DNA of 64,000 nt from Bacillus gobiensis. GTDB lineage: Bacteria; Bacillota; Bacilli; Bacillales; Bacillaceae. The stretch's first letter is position 1; every line of letters begins with the position of its first letter. The DNA lies in NCBI RefSeq assembly GCF_001278705.1, contig NZ_CP012600.1:1674190-1738189 (forward strand), given 5' to 3'. Shown here in pieces: positions 33,247 through 43,062 of the stretch. Both the position numbers and the translations under genes were made by a program. The notes under the pieces were generated by a model. That model had not been told where the DNA came from and did not search any database. It saw nothing but the letters and a program-made list of their open reading frames with translations.

Positions 33247-33908
33247 TAATTATTCAAATCATATTGGATGCCTGTATCCACAAAAATAACATGTTCGGAA
33301 ATATTCGTAATGTGGTCACCGATTCTTTCAACATATCTGCAAATAAAAGAGAGCTGTAAAATCTGCGACGTATACTGCGGATGTACTGTCATTAATTTCA
33401 TCAGTTCATCAATCAATTTTTTATGGTAAGCGTCCACCTTATCATCAGCTTCTGCGACGTTTCTTGCTTGAATAGTATTATTGTTTCGATAGGAAAGAAT
33501 CGCATCAGTAAGCATCGATTTTACAATATCAATCATTTTCGGTATATCCACAATCGGTTTGATAAGCGTTTCCTTGTTTCCGATTCGTATGGTCGATTTT
33601 GCAATATTAACTGCAAGGTCACCGATTCTTTCGACCTCTGAAGAAATCTTGATCGCTGCAATCAACTGTCTGAGATCCGAAGCTACAGGAGCTTGCTTTG
33701 CAATCAATGTAACTGCATGGTTATTCAAATCTGTTTCTTGTTCATTGAGAAATTGATCTTTCTTCACGACCTTTTCCGCCAGCTCAATGTCTTGATTTTT
33801 TAGTGCCATTACTGATAAATCAAGCATTTCTTGGGCAAATTCAGTCATTCTAAGCAGTTCTTTTTTTAAGCTTTGAAGCTCTTCGTCAAAACTCTTTCGA
33901 ACTTGCAT
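33246..33908 (-). CDS. phoU: Phosphate signalling protein PhoU
   Basis: A 220-residue all-helical protein with two PhoU repeats of three helices each. The metal-cluster motifs are ISSEVERIGDLAVNIAKS and ICRYVERIGDHITNISEH (E-R-x-G-D). It is a negative regulator linking the Pst transporter to phosphate sensing. B. subtilis lacks phoU in its pst operon, so its presence here as the last gene, 20 bases after the second pstB, is a difference. Confidence 0.93.
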   Translation of the reverse strand: MQVRKSFDEELQSLKKELLRMTEFAQEMLDLSVMALKNQDIELAEKVVKKDQFLNEQETDLNNHAVTLIAKQAPVASDLRQLIAAIKISSEVERIGDLAVNIAKSTIRIGNKETLIKPIVDIPKMIDIVKSMLTDAILSYRNNNTIQARNVAEADDKVDAYHKKLIDELMKLMTVHPQYTSQILQLSFICRYVERIGDHITNISEHVIFVDTGIQYDLNN

Positions 33909-33928
33909 CTACATCCCCCTTGTATGAC

Positions 33929-34711
33929 TTATCCAAACCTGCCGGATATATAGTCCTCTGTTTTTTGATCCTCTGGATTTGAGAAGATTTTATCGGTTTG
34001 ATTGATTTCAACTAATTCTCCCATTAAAAAAAATGCGGTACGGTCAGAAACCCTTGCTGCCTGCTGCATGTTGTGTGTTACAACTGCAATCGTGTACTTT
34101 TTCTTCAGATCAAGTATAAGCTCTTCAATTTTCAGTGTGGAAATGGGATCCAACGCAGAAGTCGGTTCATCCATTAGCACTACTTCAGGAGTAGTCGCCA
34201 GAGCCCGAGCGATGCAAAGCCTTTGCTGCTGTCCTCCGGAAAGACCAAGCGCAGGAGCATCCAAACGGTCTTTCACTTCATCCCACAGAGCAACGTCAAT
34301 CAATGACTTCTCAACAAGCTCTTTTAGCTTAGACTTGCTTTTAATTCCATGGATGCGAGGGCCATACGCAACATTGTCAAAAATTGACTGGGGGAAAGGG
34401 TTACCTTTTTGAAACACCATGCCTACATTTTTTCTAAGTTCCACCAAATCAATTTTAGATTGTAAAATGTTATTTCCCTGGTAAACAATTTCACCGGACA
34501 TTCTAACCCCCGGCACCATGTTAATCATAAGGTTTAATGTCTTAATAAACGTAGATTTCCCGCAGCCTGAAGGCCCGATAATTGCGGTTACTTCATTTTT
34601 GCGGATAGAAAAGTTTATGTTTTTTAATGCGTGATTATCACCGTACCATAAATTCAAGTCGTTCATTTGAAAGACTTCCTGAGTTTGTATCCCTTCAGCT
34701 ACCGCACTCAT
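33929..34711 (-). CDS. pstB: Phosphate ABC transporter ATPase PstB (second copy)
   Basis: A 260-residue ABC ATPase: Walker [12 protein letters not shown], the PstB-typical [20 protein letters not shown], signature [15 protein letters not shown] and Walker [16 protein letters not shown], then the H-loop [14 protein letters not shown]. It powers phosphate uptake through PstC/PstA. It is about 60% like the neighbouring copy by eye, so the duplication is old and matches pstBA/pstBB of B. subtilis. Spacing to the first copy is 11 bases. Confidence 0.93.
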   Translation of the reverse strand: MSAVAEGIQTQEVFQMNDLNLWYGDNHALKNINFSIRKNEVTAIIGPSGCGKSTFIKTLNLMINMVPGVRMSGEIVYQGNNILQSKIDLVELRKNVGMVFQKGNPFPQSIFDNVAYGPRIHGIKSKSKLKELVEKSLIDVALWDEVKDRLDAPALGLSGGQQQRLCIARALATTPEVVLMDEPTSALDPISTLKIEELILDLKKKYTIAVVTHNMQQAARVSDRTAFFLMGELVEINQTDKIFSNPEDQKTEDYISGRFG

Positions 34712-34722
34712 TCTCTTTCCTC

Positions 34723-35541
34723 CTATCCAAATCTGCCAGTAATATATTCTTCTGTTTTCTTCTCGGCCGGATTAGTAAATATTTTCTCTGTGTTTGCATA
34801 TTCTACTAAATCACCGTTTAGGAAAAAGGCAGTTTTATCAGAAATCCTTGAAGCCTGCTGCATATTATGCGTCACGATGACAATCGAATAATCCTTTTTC
34901 AGCTCAATCAAAAGATCCTCAATTTTACTATTAGAAATCGGGTCAAGGGCAGAAGCGGGTTCATCAAGAAGCATGACTGTCGGCTTCATTGCTAATGTAC
35001 GGGCAATGCATAGACGCTGCTGCTGTCCGCCTGAAAGGGAAAGCGCAGATTCTTTGAGACGATCCTTAACTTCATTCCATAATGCAGCTTTTGTTAAGCT
35101 TTCTTCAACGATGTCATCCAAAACAGATTTCTTGCGAATGCCTGAATATTTCAATCCGTGCGTAATGTTGTTGTATATTGATTTTGGAAATGGATTTGGC
35201 TTTTGAAAAACCATGCCGATTTCTCTTCTTAAATTGACGACATTAATTTTACTGTCAAGAATGTTAATTCCTTCATAAATAATTTGACCATCGAACCTAG
35301 AGCCGGGGATGAGGTCGTTCATTCGGTTAACGCTTCTAAGAAACGTAGATTTTCCACATCCGGAAGGTCCAATCAAAGCAGTAATGGCGTTTTTCTCTAT
35401 ATCAAAAGAAATACTATTTACTGCCCGTTTTTCCCCATAATATATATCTAAATCTTTTACTTGTAATACATGTTCTTTCACAGCGTTTTCAGGTTCTGCT
35501 TCAGATTCCTTTATCCTGTTTAATGCAGATATTTGAGCCAT
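34723..35541 (-). CDS. pstB: Phosphate ABC transporter ATPase PstB (first copy)
   Basis: A 272-residue ATPase with Walker [13 protein letters not shown]-loop [20 protein letters not shown], signature [15 protein letters not shown] and Walker [15 protein letters not shown]. It has a 25-residue N-terminal extension absent from the second copy. Follows pstA by about 20 bases. Either PstB copy can in principle form the ATPase dimer. Confidence 0.93.
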   Translation of the reverse strand: MAQISALNRIKESEAEPENAVKEHVLQVKDLDIYYGEKRAVNSISFDIEKNAITALIGPSGCGKSTFLRSVNRMNDLIPGSRFDGQIIYEGINILDSKINVVNLRREIGMVFQKPNPFPKSIYNNITHGLKYSGIRKKSVLDDIVEESLTKAALWNEVKDRLKESALSLSGGQQQRLCIARTLAMKPTVMLLDEPASALDPISNSKIEDLLIELKKDYSIVIVTHNMQQASRISDKTAFFLNGDLVEYANTEKIFTNPAEKKTEEYITGRFG

Positions 35542-35562
35542 TTATGGATTCACCTATCCTTT

Positions 35563-36450
35563 CTATTTCGTTGCCGTTAATTTCTTATGGATATACGATC
35601 CAAGCCATCTGGCTGCGAGATTAAAAATCAATACAGAAATAACAAGCACAGCTGCTGCGCCATTTGAAATGGCTTCTGCATCTGGGATGATCCCTTGCGT
35701 ATTGACATTCCAAATGTGTACTGCTAACGTTTCAGCCGGTCTGAAAATGTTAAGCGGCGATGTGTAGGAAAAAGGGTTCCAGTTTTCAAAATTCAGTCTA
35801 GGTGTCGTCAAACCAGCTGTGAAAAGCAAGGCTGCCGCTTCTCCAAATACTCTCCCCGAAGCTAAGATTGCACCGGTGATAATAGAAGGAATCGCGCCAG
35901 GAATCAATACGGTTTTGATCGTGTGCCATTTTGATACACCGAGCGCAAGTGAAGCTTCCTTTTGGTCCTTTGGAACCGAACGAATCGCATCCTCTGTTAC
36001 ACGAACCATAACTGGCAGGTTAAATACGGTTAAAGCGAGTGCCCCCCCTATTATCGTATATCCCCATCCAGTTAAATTTACAAACATAAGCAAACCGAAC
36101 ATGCCAATAACAATCGAGGGCAATGAAGCCAGCACTTCTATACACGTGCGGACAAAATCAGTCAGTTTATTTGCAGGTGCATATTCTGCCATATAGACGC
36201 CTCCGCCTACTCCAAGCGGTATCGTAATGATCATGGTGATCAACAGAATATAAAACGAGTTAAACAGCTGATCCCGAATTCCTCCGCCTGATGCAACTGC
36301 ACTTGATCTGGTTGTCAAAAAGTCTAAAGATATATGAGTAATACCATTAAAAATGATATAAGAAAATAAGCCAATTAAAAGAGCAACAATAATTCCGGCA
36401 ATAACACCAAAGACACCTGTTGCAATCCGGTCGGTTACTTTGCTGTTCAT
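35563..36450 (-). CDS. pstA: Phosphate ABC transporter permease PstA
   Basis: A 295-residue permease with six membrane helices and the EAA-type loop EASLALGVSKWHTIKTVLIP that contacts PstB. PstA-specific start region IVALLIGLFSYIIFNGITHI. It forms the membrane channel with PstC. Its ATG overlaps the pstC stop by one base. Confidence 0.95.
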   Translation of the reverse strand: MNSKVTDRIATGVFGVIAGIIVALLIGLFSYIIFNGITHISLDFLTTRSSAVASGGGIRDQLFNSFYILLITMIITIPLGVGGGVYMAEYAPANKLTDFVRTCIEVLASLPSIVIGMFGLLMFVNLTGWGYTIIGGALALTVFNLPVMVRVTEDAIRSVPKDQKEASLALGVSKWHTIKTVLIPGAIPSIITGAILASGRVFGEAAALLFTAGLTTPRLNFENWNPFSYTSPLNIFRPAETLAVHIWNVNTQGIIPDAEAISNGAAAVLVISVLIFNLAARWLGSYIHKKLTATK

Positions 36451-37376
36451 TAGATTTTCCTCCTAGCTGACAGATAACGAATAAAGAGAATAAATAGGAA
36501 GGACATAATTAACAGAACAAGCCCCATGGACCAGAGCGTATTGTTTTCTACGCTTCCGTATGTGGTATGCCCCATATTCAATGTAATAATAGTCGTTAAT
36601 GTAGCTGCCGTATCGAGCAAGCTTTCCGGTAGATTTCTTGAATTTCCGATAACCATTTGCACTGCTAGTGCCTCGCCAAATGCTCTGGCCATACCAAGTA
36701 CGACTGCAGTAAGCAAGGTAGGAAGCGCTGCTGGAATCAATACCTTGCGAATCGTTTGCCATCGTGTTGCCCCTAGCGCGTAAGAGCCCTCACGCAAGCT
36801 TTTCGGCAAGGAAGAGATGGCGTCGGTCGAAATAGACGTAATGGTCGGCAGGATCATTACGGAAAGAACGATCGTTCCAGCAAGCAAGCTATGTCCCGGC
36901 CCCGATTTGTATTGAGCGATAAACGGCACCAATACGGTAAGCCCGATGAACCCGTAAACAACCGAAGGGATACCGACAAGCAGTTCAATAACCGGCTGCA
37001 GAATCTTTTTTCCCCAAGACGGAGCGATCTCTGTCATGAATATTGCCCCGCCGATTCCAAGAGGTGCAGCAACAAGTGCAGAAAGAATAGTTACTGCAAA
37101 AGAGCCAAAGATAAACGGGAATGCTCCGTACTCAGGGCTTTCATTTACAGGATTCCATTGTAAGCTAGTTAAAAATTCCCCAACGCTAACACCATTTACA
37201 AGAAAAGATTGCAAACCCTTCGTTCCGAGAAAGATTGTTATTGCGATTGTGGCTGATATCATTATAAGAGCGCACGCAGTAACGAGAATCCTTCCCCGAA
37301 CCTCATCCATTTTTCGATTTTGTTTAGAATGTATTAATCTTTCTCTAGCAGAAAGTTCTTCTAATTTTTTTGCCAT
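36450..37376 (-). CDS. pstC: Phosphate ABC transporter permease PstC
   Basis: A 308-residue permease, six helices, with the EAA loop REGSYALGATRWQTIRKVLI and the conserved VELLVGIPSVVYGFIGL. A basic N-terminus (RERLIHSKQNRKMDEVRGR) stays in the cytoplasm. Second gene of the pst operon, 73 bases after pstS. Confidence 0.95.
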   Translation of the reverse strand: MAKKLEELSARERLIHSKQNRKMDEVRGRILVTACALIMISATIAITIFLGTKGLQSFLVNGVSVGEFLTSLQWNPVNESPEYGAFPFIFGSFAVTILSALVAAPLGIGGAIFMTEIAPSWGKKILQPVIELLVGIPSVVYGFIGLTVLVPFIAQYKSGPGHSLLAGTIVLSVMILPTITSISTDAISSLPKSLREGSYALGATRWQTIRKVLIPAALPTLLTAVVLGMARAFGEALAVQMVIGNSRNLPESLLDTAATLTTIITLNMGHTTYGSVENNTLWSMGLVLLIMSFLFILFIRYLSARRKI

Positions 37377-37449
37377 TTTTTACACTCCTATAACATCGTA
37401 ATAGGGAAAGCGTCAGGTGACCACTTTCCCTACAATTTATCAGAGGCAA

Positions 37450-38373
37450 TTATTTATCTGTTTGCTTGCCTTCTGCATCACGTTGAACTTCCATTTTTGT
37501 GGCTGGAATATATCCTTGGTCAGTAACGATAGAATTTTGAATTTCATCACTTTGTAAATATTCAAGGAACGTTTTCGCTAATCCGTCAGGCTCGCCTTTC
37601 GTATATGAATGCTGGTAAGCCCAGATTGGGAAGTCGCCTTTTTGTACATTTTCAACAGTTGGTTCAACGCCGTCAATTGAAAGAGATGTAACTTTATCAT
37701 CTGTTAAGTAAGAGAAAGCAAGATATCCGATCGCGCCATCAGTTTCTCCGATAAGCTTTTTAACAGTGTTTGAAGAATCCTCAGTGATTCCTTCTGCAGG
37801 TGTTGCTCCGCCAAGTGCATATTTAACAAAAGTAGCACGAGTACCAGAAGAATCAGGACGGTTGACAAGAACGATTTTTTGATCTTTTCCGCCAAGCTCT
37901 TTCCAGTTTTTAATTTCACCTGTAAAAACTTTTTTAAGGTTGTCCAAAGAAATATCTTTAATGCCAACTTCAGGGTTAACTGCAGCGGTCATTCCTACAA
38001 CTGCTACTTGATGATCCTTTAGTTCGTTTGCAGGAACTCCTTCTTTTTCTTCAGCGAAAACGTCAGAGTTTCCAATTTGTACTGAACCTTCTGCGACTTG
38101 TGAAAGACCTGTTCCAGAACCGCCAGCTTGTACTTGAATATCAGCTTCCGGATTTTCTTCCATGAACTTTTCAGCGGCAGCCAGTACTAATGGTTGCATA
38201 GCAGATGAGCCGGAAATTGAAAGAGATCCTGAAGCTTCTCCAGAAGTTTCATTTCCGCTTCCGCTATCTTCAGCATTTCCACCTTCATTTGAGTTTCCGC
38301 ATGCCGCTGCAAATACTAGGATTGCAGACATGAGAAACAGTAGTGCTATACCCTTGAAGTTCTTCATTTCCAT
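37450..38373 (-). CDS. pstS: Phosphate-binding lipoprotein PstS
   Basis: A 307-residue solute-binding lipoprotein: signal helix FKGIALLFLMSAILVFAAAC with the lipobox cysteine, a low-complexity linker (GNSNEGGNAEDSGSGNETSG), then the phosphate-binding domain with ISGSSAMQPLVLAAAEKFME, GGSGTGLSQVAEGSVQIGNS and NRPDSSGTRATFVKYALGG. It sits outside the membrane and captures phosphate. The longest frame is 26 residues longer, but the ATG at 38373 is right behind AGGGGG and starts the signal peptide. An ATG two codons later is also possible. A Pho box lies just upstream. Confidence 0.94.
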   Translation of the reverse strand: MEMKNFKGIALLFLMSAILVFAAACGNSNEGGNAEDSGSGNETSGEASGSLSISGSSAMQPLVLAAAEKFMEENPEADIQVQAGGSGTGLSQVAEGSVQIGNSDVFAEEKEGVPANELKDHQVAVVGMTAAVNPEVGIKDISLDNLKKVFTGEIKNWKELGGKDQKIVLVNRPDSSGTRATFVKYALGGATPAEGITEDSSNTVKKLIGETDGAIGYLAFSYLTDDKVTSLSIDGVEPTVENVQKGDFPIWAYQHSYTKGEPDGLAKTFLEYLQSDEIQNSIVTDQGYIPATKMEVQRDAEGKQTDK

Positions 38374-38430
38374 AATTCCCCCTACATGATTTGTGAAATT
38401 TGTCCTACAGGGAATAGGGTAACTTTTCAT

Positions 38431-38469
38431 TATTAAGCCTGTTTGAACCAATTGTTAAGGTTTTGTAAA
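38431..38469 (-). promoter_or_regulatory. Pho box (PhoP-binding repeats) of the pst operon
   Basis: Four TTNACA-like hexamers on the minus strand, TTTACA, TTAACA, TTCAAA and TTAATA, start at 38469, 38458, 38447 and 38436. Each is exactly 11 bp from the next, so all lie on one face of the helix. This is the classical activating PhoP~P site of Bacillus, in place of a -35 box, about 60 bases before pstS. It predicts induction of pst by phosphate starvation. Confidence 0.88.
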
Positions 38470-38509
38470 TCCACGTCGAATTTTGCATTTTATTGGGATA
38501 GTATTTACA

Positions 38510-38538
38510 AAAAAGCGCCCTGTCATTCCAGGGCGCTT
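38510..38538 (-). terminator. Terminator of pbpA
   Basis: Wait-free strong hairpin on the minus strand: the sequence AAGCGCCCTG and CAGGGCGCTT with a short loop, then six T. It reads from the pst side toward pbpA and sits between pbpA's stop and the Pho box. Confidence 0.8.
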
Positions 38539-38544
38539 CCTTCT

Positions 38545-40668
38545 TTATTCGTTTAATTGAGTGTTTGCTTCATCTTCAATTTTATCCAAATTTTTATTTG
38601 CCGTATTTTCTTTACTTTGTTTCGATTTTAATTCGAAATATTTATCAAGAATTCGTTCGCCAATATTATTTGTGATTGAATGCTTGTCTGAATAATCCTC
38701 ATAAGCCCATGGAACCACGACTGAAAATGCGACTTCCGGATTATCAGCCGGAGCATAACCAACGAGAGTTGTGTTGTAAGTCGGAGTTAAAAATTTATCT
38801 TTATTCGGGCCATCGTAAAATGCTTGGGCAGTTCCCGTTTTTCCGGCAGGATTATAGCTCTTTGATGAAAATTGAGAGCTTGCAGTGCCGTTTGGCCCCT
38901 GCATGACAAGCTTGAATCCTTGCTGAACCCGTTTGATTTCGCTGTCGCTCATATCGATTCTGTTTAATGTTTTTGGGTCAACTGAATCAATAACGCTTCC
39001 GATCCCTTTATCTGGATTAGGCTCCCGTATTTCTTTTACAAGATGGGGCTGCATTCGATACCCTCCATTTGCAATCGTAGACACATATTGTGCCATTTGC
39101 AGCGGTGTATACGTATCATACTGCCCGATCGATAAGTCAAGCAGGAACCCGGGGTCCGTTTTAGCCCCTTTTAGCCCTGCAGCTTCGTTCGGAAGATCGA
39201 TTCCAGTTTTTACGCCGAGGCCAAACTGGTTAAAATAATACCTGAACGTGTTAAACGCTTTTGGATCGATCGAGAGCGGTTCACTTCTTTTATACGTACC
39301 ATTTCCTATCTCTATCGCAGTCTTGAACATGTATACATTTGATGATCTCATAAGTGCGGTTAAATCATTTACCGGACCCATTGTCGTTACCGATTTTTTC
39401 GGAGGCGACCCTTTAATATAGAGTGGTTCATCCGTTTGAATTGTCCCTGGTTGAATGGCGCCTGTTTCATAACCCGTTAGAACCGTCGCTCCTTTAACGG
39501 ATGATCCCATGGCGTATGATGAAGTCATCGCACCAAGAGCATAATCATCGAAAGCAAGCTTGCCGTTTTTATTCTTTACTTGTTTGCCGGCAATGGATAT
39601 CAAGTCTCCATTTTTCGGATCCGTCATGACGACAAACGCCCGGTCTAATAAGGCAGTACCCGGCTTTTGCTTTGCTTTCCTGAGCTCATCTTCAATAATC
39701 GCTTCCACTTCTTTTTGCATATCAATGTCAATCGTTAAGATAAGATCCTTGCCTGCTTTTCCTTGATTGATAACTTGGGAATCAACCACATTTCCCGAAC
39801 GATCTGTTACATTTTTTATTTTTTCTTTTTGTCCTTGAAGAACATTTTCATATTGCAATTCGAGATAGCTTTTCCCAACCCTGTCATTTCTGCTGTAGCC
39901 CAGAGAAAGGTAGTGATCAAGCAGGCTTTGCGGAAGGCCTTCATTGGTCTTTGACACTTGTCCAAGAAGAGATCTAAGCAGATCCTTGTTTGGATATTCC
40001 CGGTCCCAATCCTTCGTTACGTTTACTCCGGGAAGCTCATCTAAATGTTCGCTGACGTATGCCAGCTCCTCTGTTGTCACATCTTTATTTTTTATAAACT
40101 GCGGATTCAAAGGATATCCTTGATCCATTTGTCTTTTGATCGCAAGAACCTTCAAGTCCTCATCTGTCAGTTCACTTAATTTTTCTTCGGTTATGCGTTC
40201 CAGCTGAAGCTGATACAGGTCTTCTTCAGCGATCTTTCCGTCCTCTAGCTTTTGCCGGTCTTCACTCGTAATAAGTGATTTCGCTTTCTCCGAGTTAGTC
40301 AAAATCCAATAGTCCTTTTTATCCCGTTCTGTTATTTTATCGGTACCGAGTTTAATCATTTTTGACAGCTTTTTTGCAACTTCCAACCGCTCTTCCTGTG
40401 TCGTACTGGCACTTCTCGTGTATGTAATCGCATTAAGTGGAGAATTTCCGACCATCGTATTAAAATTCCGGTCATAGATTTTTCCTCTTGGGACTGAATT
40501 GCTTACATCGACGTCTTCTTGCTTTTCTACTTCGTTGGTATAGTCTTGACCATAAACGATTTGTACAATTCCCAGCCTGATAATCACACCAGTAAAAATG
40601 ATAAAGGCAAAAAGAAATAACAAATGCAAACGAATCGGCATTATTTTTTTATACGTTTTCTTATTCAT
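38545..40668 (-). CDS. pbpA: Class B penicillin-binding protein 2A (PbpA)
   Basis: A 707-residue class B transpeptidase. One N-terminal membrane anchor (about residues 12-35), a dimerisation domain, then the penicillin-binding domain with SxxK in AMGSSVKGATV, SxN in MRSSNVYMF and KTG in AGKTGTAQAF. It cross-links lateral wall peptidoglycan during elongation with the Rod complex, acting outside the membrane. The start is the ATG at 40668 with AGGTG nine bases ahead; a GTG four codons earlier overlaps that site. Length matches B. subtilis PBP2A (716). Confidence 0.94.
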   Translation of the reverse strand: MNKKTYKKIMPIRLHLLFLFAFIIFTGVIIRLGIVQIVYGQDYTNEVEKQEDVDVSNSVPRGKIYDRNFNTMVGNSPLNAITYTRSASTTQEERLEVAKKLSKMIKLGTDKITERDKKDYWILTNSEKAKSLITSEDRQKLEDGKIAEEDLYQLQLERITEEKLSELTDEDLKVLAIKRQMDQGYPLNPQFIKNKDVTTEELAYVSEHLDELPGVNVTKDWDREYPNKDLLRSLLGQVSKTNEGLPQSLLDHYLSLGYSRNDRVGKSYLELQYENVLQGQKEKIKNVTDRSGNVVDSQVINQGKAGKDLILTIDIDMQKEVEAIIEDELRKAKQKPGTALLDRAFVVMTDPKNGDLISIAGKQVKNKNGKLAFDDYALGAMTSSYAMGSSVKGATVLTGYETGAIQPGTIQTDEPLYIKGSPPKKSVTTMGPVNDLTALMRSSNVYMFKTAIEIGNGTYKRSEPLSIDPKAFNTFRYYFNQFGLGVKTGIDLPNEAAGLKGAKTDPGFLLDLSIGQYDTYTPLQMAQYVSTIANGGYRMQPHLVKEIREPNPDKGIGSVIDSVDPKTLNRIDMSDSEIKRVQQGFKLVMQGPNGTASSQFSSKSYNPAGKTGTAQAFYDGPNKDKFLTPTYNTTLVGYAPADNPEVAFSVVVPWAYEDYSDKHSITNNIGERILDKYFELKSKQSKENTANKNLDKIEDEANTQLNE

Positions 40669-40794
40669 ATCTTCCATCACCTAGTCTATATTTAACTTCA
40701 ATACATGCGTAAGAAAAGACACCTTATCTGATTAATAATAAAGTGCCTTTAGACATTATTCTACAATATTCACGAATTGTCATAAAAATGTAAC

Positions 40795-42081
40795 TTACCT
40801 CTCACCTTTTATAAGGTTCGTTTCAGAAGCTTGTTTCTGTCCGTCTTCTGCTATACTTTCCTCACCATGCTCTTCAAGCTGAATATCCTTTACATAGTAA
40901 TATATAGCAGCATAACCTGTTCCAAGAATGACTAGTGATACCGGGATGCCGATCTCCTCATTTAGCAGCAAAACGAGTAAAAGAAAAATTAATATGGAAC
41001 AGATCCTTCCAAAATTTAAAAACAGCTCTCGAATCACAATATATTCAATTCTTGCCTTTCGTGCGTTTCTCGCTTTGCCAATCACATCATATGTCATTGA
41101 AATATACGGCACAAGCACAAGAGGATAGCCGATTGAGATCGCGATTCCGTATAAAATAAGTGTCGGATAGGACATGGTGAACAGAATAAGGAACAACGAA
41201 CTATAAAGAAGCATCCCGCCAAAAAAAATCGCTTTTTTTCTCGTGTGTTTTTTGATCATCCTTGCTGCCAAATAATATGCAACAAAAGATACAGCTGAAT
41301 TCACTAGTCCAAAGGTGCCTAGCGCAAGCTCGCTTCCAGTCGATATGAATACAAAAACGCTTATAATAAAGACGTATATTCCCTCTCTGACCCCTTGGAA
41401 AAAATGGGCGTTGGTAATTCTTCCCCAATCCTTATCATGATTTCGCTCTTCCCAGATTTTTTTAAACAAAAATCTTCCGTGAGCTTCTCTTCTTTTTAAA
41501 AAAAAGCTCATAATAACAGCCAATAAAAATAAACCTAACGAAAGACTGAAAATCAAATTATACCCATTGTTATCCTGAAGCCTGGAAATCACAAAACCTG
41601 CGACAACCGGTCCGATCATTCCCGCGAATGAGGCCAGTACTCCTAAAAAGCCATTGAAAAAATCTCTTGTCTCAGGTTCAGTCACTTCAAATGTTAATAC
41701 ATTATATGCCAGCCAATAAAAGCCAGAGCCAATCCCCAATACGCTGCCAAGCATGACGAGATTCGCCGATGCTACTTCGCCTGCACCAAGTACAATCAAA
41801 TAAAAAGCAGCTAAAAACACAATGCCCAGCCGCAGGATAATCACCCTGTCGATCCTTTTCGCCCACCAGCCAGCCAGCGAAAAGGCAATCGGCTCAAATA
41901 TCACCGAAGATAGGTTGTAGATGGCCAAATCAACAAATTGCCCCGATTGCTTCCACAAATAAATATTTACAAATGTATTTGATAATGCGATGGATAATGA
42001 GTAAAGGCCTCCTACTGACAGAAGCAGCAGCAGATCTTGATTGATTTCCACGTCCCCTACCATTTTTTTTAGTCTGCTCAT
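40795..42081 (-). CDS. yqgE: MFS-type membrane protein YqgE
   Basis: A 428-residue major-facilitator protein with about twelve helices and the inter-helix motif GWWAKRIDRVIILRLG (DRxGRR-like). Substrate unknown. The in-frame open region extends 56 codons further, but MSRLKKMVGDVEINQDL at 42081 has AAAGGGGAG in front and matches the family start. Place between pbpA and sodA is conserved. Confidence 0.9.
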   Translation of the reverse strand: MSRLKKMVGDVEINQDLLLLLSVGGLYSLSIALSNTFVNIYLWKQSGQFVDLAIYNLSSVIFEPIAFSLAGWWAKRIDRVIILRLGIVFLAAFYLIVLGAGEVASANLVMLGSVLGIGSGFYWLAYNVLTFEVTEPETRDFFNGFLGVLASFAGMIGPVVAGFVISRLQDNNGYNLIFSLSLGLFLLAVIMSFFLKRREAHGRFLFKKIWEERNHDKDWGRITNAHFFQGVREGIYVFIISVFVFISTGSELALGTFGLVNSAVSFVAYYLAARMIKKHTRKKAIFFGGMLLYSSLFLILFTMSYPTLILYGIAISIGYPLVLVPYISMTYDVIGKARNARKARIEYIVIRELFLNFGRICSILIFLLLVLLLNEEIGIPVSLVILGTGYAAIYYYVKDIQLEEHGEESIAEDGQKQASETNLIKGER

Positions 42082-42153
42082 CAATGACTCCCCTTTACTG
42101 TAGTCATTAGTTTGTCTAATCGATTTGCAGATATGTAAAAAAAGCAGAAAAAA

Positions 42154-42182
42154 ACAAGGATCGAAAGAATCGATCCTTGTTC
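42154..42182 (-). terminator. Terminator of sodA
   Basis: Minus-strand AACAAGGATCGAT and ATCGATCCTTGTT-type arms (loop TCTTT), followed by seven T. Confidence 0.88.
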
Positions 42183-42194
42183 TCATATACGTGA

Positions 42195-42803
42195 TTATTT
42201 TGCTGCTGTGTAAAGATCGTTTACTGCAGACCAGTTTACAACATTCCAAAATGCGGCGATATAATCAGGACGCTTGTTTTGGTATTTTAGGTAGTATGCA
42301 TGCTCCCATACGTCTAAACCAAGAATTGGCGTTTTGCCTTCTGATAAAGGAGAGTCTTGATTTGGTGTGCTTGTAATTTCCAATTTGCCGTTGTTAAGGA
42401 CTAACCATGCCCAGCCAGAACCAAAACGTCCTGCCGCAGCTGCTGCGAAGTCTTCTTTGAATTTATCAAAGCTGCCAAATTCAGCTGAAATCGCATCAGC
42501 AAGTTCGCCGGTTGGAGTACCGCCGCCATCTGGAGAAAGTGTTTTCCAGAAGAACGAATGGTTGGCATGACCGCCTCCGTTATTGCGCACAGCAGTACGA
42601 ATATCTTCAGGTACAGCATCAAGATTTGCAACAAGATCTTCTACTGATTTGCTTTCCAAATCTGACTTTCCTGCGACTGCGTCATTTAATTTTGTTACGT
42701 ATGTGTTGTGATGCTTCGTATGGTGAATGTTCATCGTTTCTTTGTCGATGTGAGGTTCCAATGCATCATAAGCATAAGGTAGTTCTGGTAATTCAAATGC
42801 CAT
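42195..42803 (-). CDS. sodA: Manganese superoxide dismutase SodA
   Basis: A 202-residue Mn/Fe [23 protein letters not shown] at the start, metal ligands in [10 protein letters not shown] (H27 region), [13 protein letters not shown] and the signature [11 protein letters not shown]. It converts superoxide to peroxide and oxygen in the cytoplasm. The start at 42803 follows GGGAGGAA; upstream in-frame codons are not homologous. Confidence 0.97.
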   Translation of the reverse strand: MAFELPELPYAYDALEPHIDKETMNIHHTKHHNTYVTKLNDAVAGKSDLESKSVEDLVANLDAVPEDIRTAVRNNGGGHANHSFFWKTLSPDGGGTPTGELADAISAEFGSFDKFKEDFAAAAAGRFGSGWAWLVLNNGKLEITSTPNQDSPLSEGKTPILGLDVWEHAYYLKYQNKRPDYIAAFWNVVNWSAVNDLYTAAK

Positions 42804-42864
42804 TAATAATTCCTCCCTAAATTTGTTATGTAATCGGGCCTGAAAGCAAGCCTTTTCAATTTTC

Positions 42865-42893
42865 AGAGTACCAAAAATATAAGCCTGTTTCAA
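42865..42893 (-). promoter_or_regulatory. SigA promoter of sodA
   Basis: Minus-strand TTGAAA (42893..42888), 17 bases, TACTCT (42870..42865) with TGG just before the -10. About 60 bases of leader precede the sodA ATG. Confidence 0.6.
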
Positions 42894-43062
42894 TACAAAT
42901 GCTCATGTCTGTATCGGTGTGACCCGAGTCTATAATACAATTTCCGATCCTCCGCAGTTTTAAACATGTGATCACGATTTGCTTATGCGTAAGTTTCTTG
43001 TGTTCACATTCGGCTTACTGTTACAATGAAGAGCGGGTATTATGATTATATAATTGGACGTG

